Shown here piece after piece: positions 60,251 to 64,000 of a stretch of DNA of 64,000 bases. The first letter of the stretch is position 1, and the number at the start of each line of letters is the position of its first letter. Below the pieces are notes generated by a model. The model searched no databases. It was not told the origin of the DNA and saw nothing but the letters and a program-made list of their open reading frames with translations. The position numbers and the translations under genes were made by a program. Source of the stretch: Gigaspora margarita (Eukaryota; Glomeromycota; Glomeromycetes; Diversisporales; Gigasporaceae); contig WTPW01000020.1 in NCBI GenBank assembly GCA_009809945.1, positions 833,917-897,916 on the forward strand, read 5' to 3'.

Positions 60251-62200
60251 TCAGCTGACCTAGTATTGCCCATAAAAAAAATATAGCTGATGTCATCATT
60301 GATGTATAAAATTTGAAGTTCTAATAATTCATTGAAATTTTTTTTTCTTTTAACTAACACTTTAGCGTCTGTTTTAAATAGTGAACATATAAAAATAATT
60401 AAAAAAGTTGAATATTTGAACTAATACATTGTAACAAATCGAAGCCTACTTGAAAAAGATAAAATAATATAACATTTGATTATAATTTAAATCCATCAAA
60501 GTTCGAGAAGTTGTTTGCAGTTTTTAAGTTTTTTAATGCCTTCAACCATATTTCTAAAGTTTTAAAATTTGAACAGACAAAATTTAACCAAATATTTCAA
60601 TTTGGTTTATTTCATGAAATTTTAGAATATTTTTACTCTAATATATAATAATTTGATAATAAATAATTTAATCTTGCTATTTTAAAAGAATATGACGCTT
60701 CTTTTTCGAAAGTGATTTAAATTGGTTCATTCAAATTTCTTTATCATCGTCACTGTTAAGTATGAAGTAATTTTTATCGCATAACTTTCATATCTTGTTT
60801 CATATGTTTGAACCAAAGGTGTCACTAAAACTTTTTTTAGTGATTCCGAAAGTTTCAGGTTTCAGATTATAGCTTCCAAAACTTTATCTGAAACTCGAAA
60901 CCTCGCCCGAAACCCGAAACCTCGACCAAAATCCAAAACCTCAACTAAAACCCTGAAACTGCCAAAACATCAATAACTTATTTGTTTATTCTCTCCAATG
61001 TTGGTGCTGATACCCTTTTGTGCCAAATCTGAAGTTTCGGGCTTCGGATTATAACTTCCGAAACCTTATCCGAAACTCGAAACCTCACCCAAAACCCGAA
61101 ACCTCATTCGAACTGAAATCTCACCTGAACACCATAAACTATCCAACTTCCATAGAAATTGATTGCATTAACGTATTATATATCTCTTTCAATTATACAT
61201 CAAATGCACTGATGAATACTATATATCTCTTCAATATACATTAATTGCACTGATATATGTTATATATCTCCTAAAGAATTCAAAGCATCCACCAATTTAT
61301 TGCATGCGTGCAGTTCTTTTTGTTATTATGATTCATAAGTACAACTTGAAAGGTATAATTCCAAAGTTTATATTCTGACAATCAAGGTTACTTTTGCAAG
61401 CATCAGTTTTTTTACTTATTACGTAAAAACTGGGTACAATATCAAGTAATAATAAGTAATTAGTACATCCATAATGACTAATGATAGAATTGATAGGTTA
61501 CCACAGAATTAGATAAATTGTTGGTATCAAAAGACATAAAATACTTATCAATTTATCATTGGCAATTTTTTCTATCATTCTAGAAATCAGTTGTAATATT
61601 AAAAATAAAGTTGACCAGCTTTAAAAAAAAACCTCCCGAACAAACTGAGGTAGTGAAAAAAATTAGCAAAAACATAATTTAAAAAAAAAGATCTATATTA
61701 TATTATAATTTATTCAAAAATAATTTTATATTTTGGGTTCATTAAAAATAAGGAACTTTATAATAAATTTATAAGCTCCAATATTATATTTTGAGTTTCA
61801 GATTATAGGTTTTGGTTTCGGATTATAGTTTCAGGGTTTTAGGTTTCAGAGTTTCAGTTTTTTTAAAAAAATCTGAAACTAGTTTCAGATTAGAACTGTT
61901 CCGAAACTAGTTTCGGGTAGGTTTCGTTTCGACGCCATGTTTGGTTTGAACCACAAGTTTTCTATTTATGTTAAATATTAATGTTTATATTGAAATATTT
62001 ATATACAACATATGGAACAATACAGTTTAACGATAATGATTAATAATAATCACGTAATGATAAGTTACATCAGCTACATTTTTTTATAGGCGATACTAGA
62101 TTGGCTAAAAAAAAGTTCGCTGAATTATTGGAACTTCAAATTTTATGCATCAATGATGACATCAGCTATATTTTTATATAGGTGATACTAGGTTGGCTAT
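60251..62200. mobile_element. Long-TIR element hosting a hAT
   Basis: 60,251-60,345 and about 62,085-62,200 are inverted copies of about 95 bp (CAGCTGACCTAGTATTG, then TATAGCTGATGTCATCATTG). The right side has an additional partial copy. Between them lie AT-rich non-coding DNA and the 1,130-bp hAT. Target duplication not resolved. Confidence 0.6.
60814..61943. mobile_element. Non-autonomous hAT, exact 8-bp TSD
   Basis: 1,130 bp with TIRs CAAAGGTGTCACTAAAAC and, inverted, CAAACATGGCGTCGAAACG, flanked by exact 8-bp GTTTGAAC (60,806-60,813 and 61,944-61,951). Subterminal regions are packed with GAAACCTC/CCGAAACC words (60,890-61,120 and, inverted, 61,795-61,930). No transposase. The exact TSD implies later insertion than the host hAT. 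Confidence 0.85.
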
Positions 62201-62856
62201 TTAGAATTAATGAATTAATAATTATTAATTAATTAATTATAATATAACACTAGTAATATAATAATTGATTAATACAAAAGTGTAAAAATAATATTTTGTC
62301 TTGAATCGATTATATGATATACTTTACCCTTGTTATAATGGACTCTGTTAAACCAGATTCCTTATTATAACATAATAATTTTCTAAAATAATTTAAAATT
62401 ATTATTATTATATTATATAACATTATAACAGATATTCATTTCTAATAGATATAATGAACAAAATTTTTCAGTCTAAAGAGTCTGTTAATAACAAGAGTAG
62501 AGTGTATGTATTGATAATTTGTATTATATAATTTTGTATAAATATAAAGATTTAAATAATTTATAGATTAAATATAGAATTAGTAAAGTGATAAAAGTTT
62601 TAAAACATACTAACAAACATAGTAATAACAAAGATTGAATTTTTAATCAATAATATATAATATACAATATAAACTGTATAAACATTTTAATAAAGTATAT
62701 CACCAGCATTCTAGGGTATTCTAGATTTAAAAAAAAATTTATTGGGTTTCACCAGTTAACCTAAAGTTTTAGTTAGAGTTAACCAGTTACAGATTTTTTC
62801 AACAAGTTTAGTATTTGGTTAACTGGTTTAACTCGGTTTAGATCACTATTATGAAT

Positions 62857-63078
62857 TTGCTATCTACGATTGCTAGATCTTGAAACTACGTGTTCATAGC
62901 TAAACTAAAAAAACTTTTTTGCAGTGGCATTCTCCACAGATCTCTAACATATAATTTAGTAAAAGTATGCTTACTTCTTCATCTATTTATCAAGCAACTA
63001 TCTTTTGAAATGTCGTGGGATCAGGGCGGATTCTGAATCTACATATCAAAAATAATGTATTTTGTTCTTTTTTTTTTG
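62857..63078. other. Intergenic, nothing seen
   Basis: AT-rich flank between the hAT and the MITE; no feature. Confidence 0.5.
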
Positions 63079-63818
63079 TACAGTCAGACCTCTCTCTATA
63101 GTCACACCCCATATAGTCACACCTCTATATAAGTACCCAATATTGTGCAACAGACTTAAATATAGTAAAAAACCTCCTTATAGTCACAAATCACTTATAA
63201 TCACTATCACAAAAAAATTTTGATTTTTTTATCAATTTTATTAATAAAAACCCTCTTTATAGTCACCAATTTTGACCAAATATGGATTAAAAAATATGAT
63301 TGGCTATATTCATATTTATGTTTATTTAAAATATTCTATTAAAAATTCTTAAAGGTTTGATAGCAAATAACTTTTGATGCAGCAGTCCGATTTAAATGAA
63401 ACAACCACCAAAATGTTCATTTCGATGAGACGATTCTAATGAGCTCATAATTGTTAAAATCCAATCACAGGCTCCTGTGATCATTAAGGATTTGTATCAC
63501 TTCACATGTTTAAGAATTGATTAAATTTAAATATCTAGCCAAAAAAATCCTTAATGATCTTAGCATTTTGTAACTAGATTTGACAATTTTATAGAAAACA
63601 ATAGTGGTTATTTTATCCAAATTAGGCCACTGGATCAAAAGTTATTCACTATCAAATATTTTGAATTTTTTAATAGTATTTCTAAATATGCGCAAATATA
63701 TTACTAATTGACCTTTGGTTATGTGACCATAACAAAGTATTTTATTTATCGTCACACCTCTATACAATCACCAAAATAGAGTGCGACCAACTTGTGATTA
63801 TAGAGAGGTCTGACTGTA
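63079..63818 (-). mobile_element. 740-bp CAGTCAGA MITE, copy B
   Basis: Inverted copy of 28,534-29,271, TA to TA. Ends CAGTCAGACCTCTCTCTATA and, inverted, CAGTCAGACCTCTCTATAAT. Similar along the full length, with scattered substitutions; non-coding. Confidence 0.9.
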
Positions 63819-64000
63819 CTTATTATTTAAAAAAAATTTTTTTTTTATGTAACAATTTGTGCGCATTTTTAATATATAGAGATTATCAAGGAAAATTCAT
63901 CTACTATATCATTGATCAATTTTTATATTTGGCAATATCCAAGACTGTAGTAATATCAGTCTTGAGGTTGTTTTAGATGCTTGGATTTCTTGTAAATAGT

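Larger units (their letters stand above)
56046..62848 (+). mobile_element. hAT transposon, complete ends, inactive
   Basis: Ends TAGTGATCTGATCTG and, inverted, TAGTGATCTAAACCGAG, with an 8-bp target duplication TCATGAAT/TTATGAAT (56,038-56,045 and 62,849-62,856; one C/T difference). Both subterminal regions have repeated GGTTAACCAGTTA-like motifs. It carries a single transposase gene (57,472-59,908). The 6.8-kb size is swollen by later insertions: a PIF/Harbinger MITE and, beyond the gene, a long-TIR element that holds another hAT. Confidence 0.85.

Overview
The window looks like AT-rich nuclear DNA of an arbuscular mycorrhizal fungus (Glomeromycotina, Rhizophagus-like; a TE-rich relative such as a Gigasporacean is not excluded). 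The reasons are very large TPR-repeat proteins fused to a tyrosine-kinase-like (TKL) kinase domain with short GT-AG introns in the kinase part, a relic of a TLDc protein, and dense nested transposons and foldback elements. There are no operons, no functional rRNA or tRNA genes and no CRISPR array.

Only two host genes are substantial. They are paralogues on the minus strand, lying inside a direct segmental duplication (about 5,585-12,998 and 35,445-43,115). Copy 2 (36,316-42,217) is an open three-exon gene for a protein of about 1,845 aa: roughly 40 TPRs followed by a kinase domain. Copy 1 (6,315-11,848) has the same exon layout, but the ATG used by copy 2 is gone and one base is missing in a G run, so it is a decaying copy or carries an assembly error.

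The rest is repeat stratigraphy. 0-5 kb: a CGTACC-rich dispersed repeat with a tRNA-like head, then several MITEs, one nested in another. 13.3-25.3 kb: an old, broken Ty3/Gypsy LTR element (+ strand) whose 5' LTR was entered by a young gag-only LTR element (- strand) and by a 405-bp hairpin MITE; an N gap lies in its pol region. 25.3-35.4 kb: MITEs including a TA-flanked CAGTCAGACCTCTC family, minisatellites and a decayed coding fragment. 43-48 kb: dispersed repeats, one carrying a solo LTR that is itself interrupted by 2.8 kb. 46-53.3 kb: a degenerate satellite with a unit of about 110 bp, ending beside a Helitron-like 3' hairpin terminus. 53.6-56 kb: MITEs and a TLDc relic. 56.0-62.8 kb: a complete-ended but dead hAT transposon with 8-bp target duplications, itself hosting a PIF/Harbinger MITE, a long-TIR element and, inside that, a second non-autonomous hAT. 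63.1-63.8 kb: an inverted second copy of the 740-bp TA MITE.

All calls were made by eye from the sequence; family names are inferences from motifs, termini and target-site duplications. No clearly new biochemical system was found. The best candidates for something undescribed are the satellite with its Helitron-like end and the asymmetric decay of the duplicated TPR-kinase genes.
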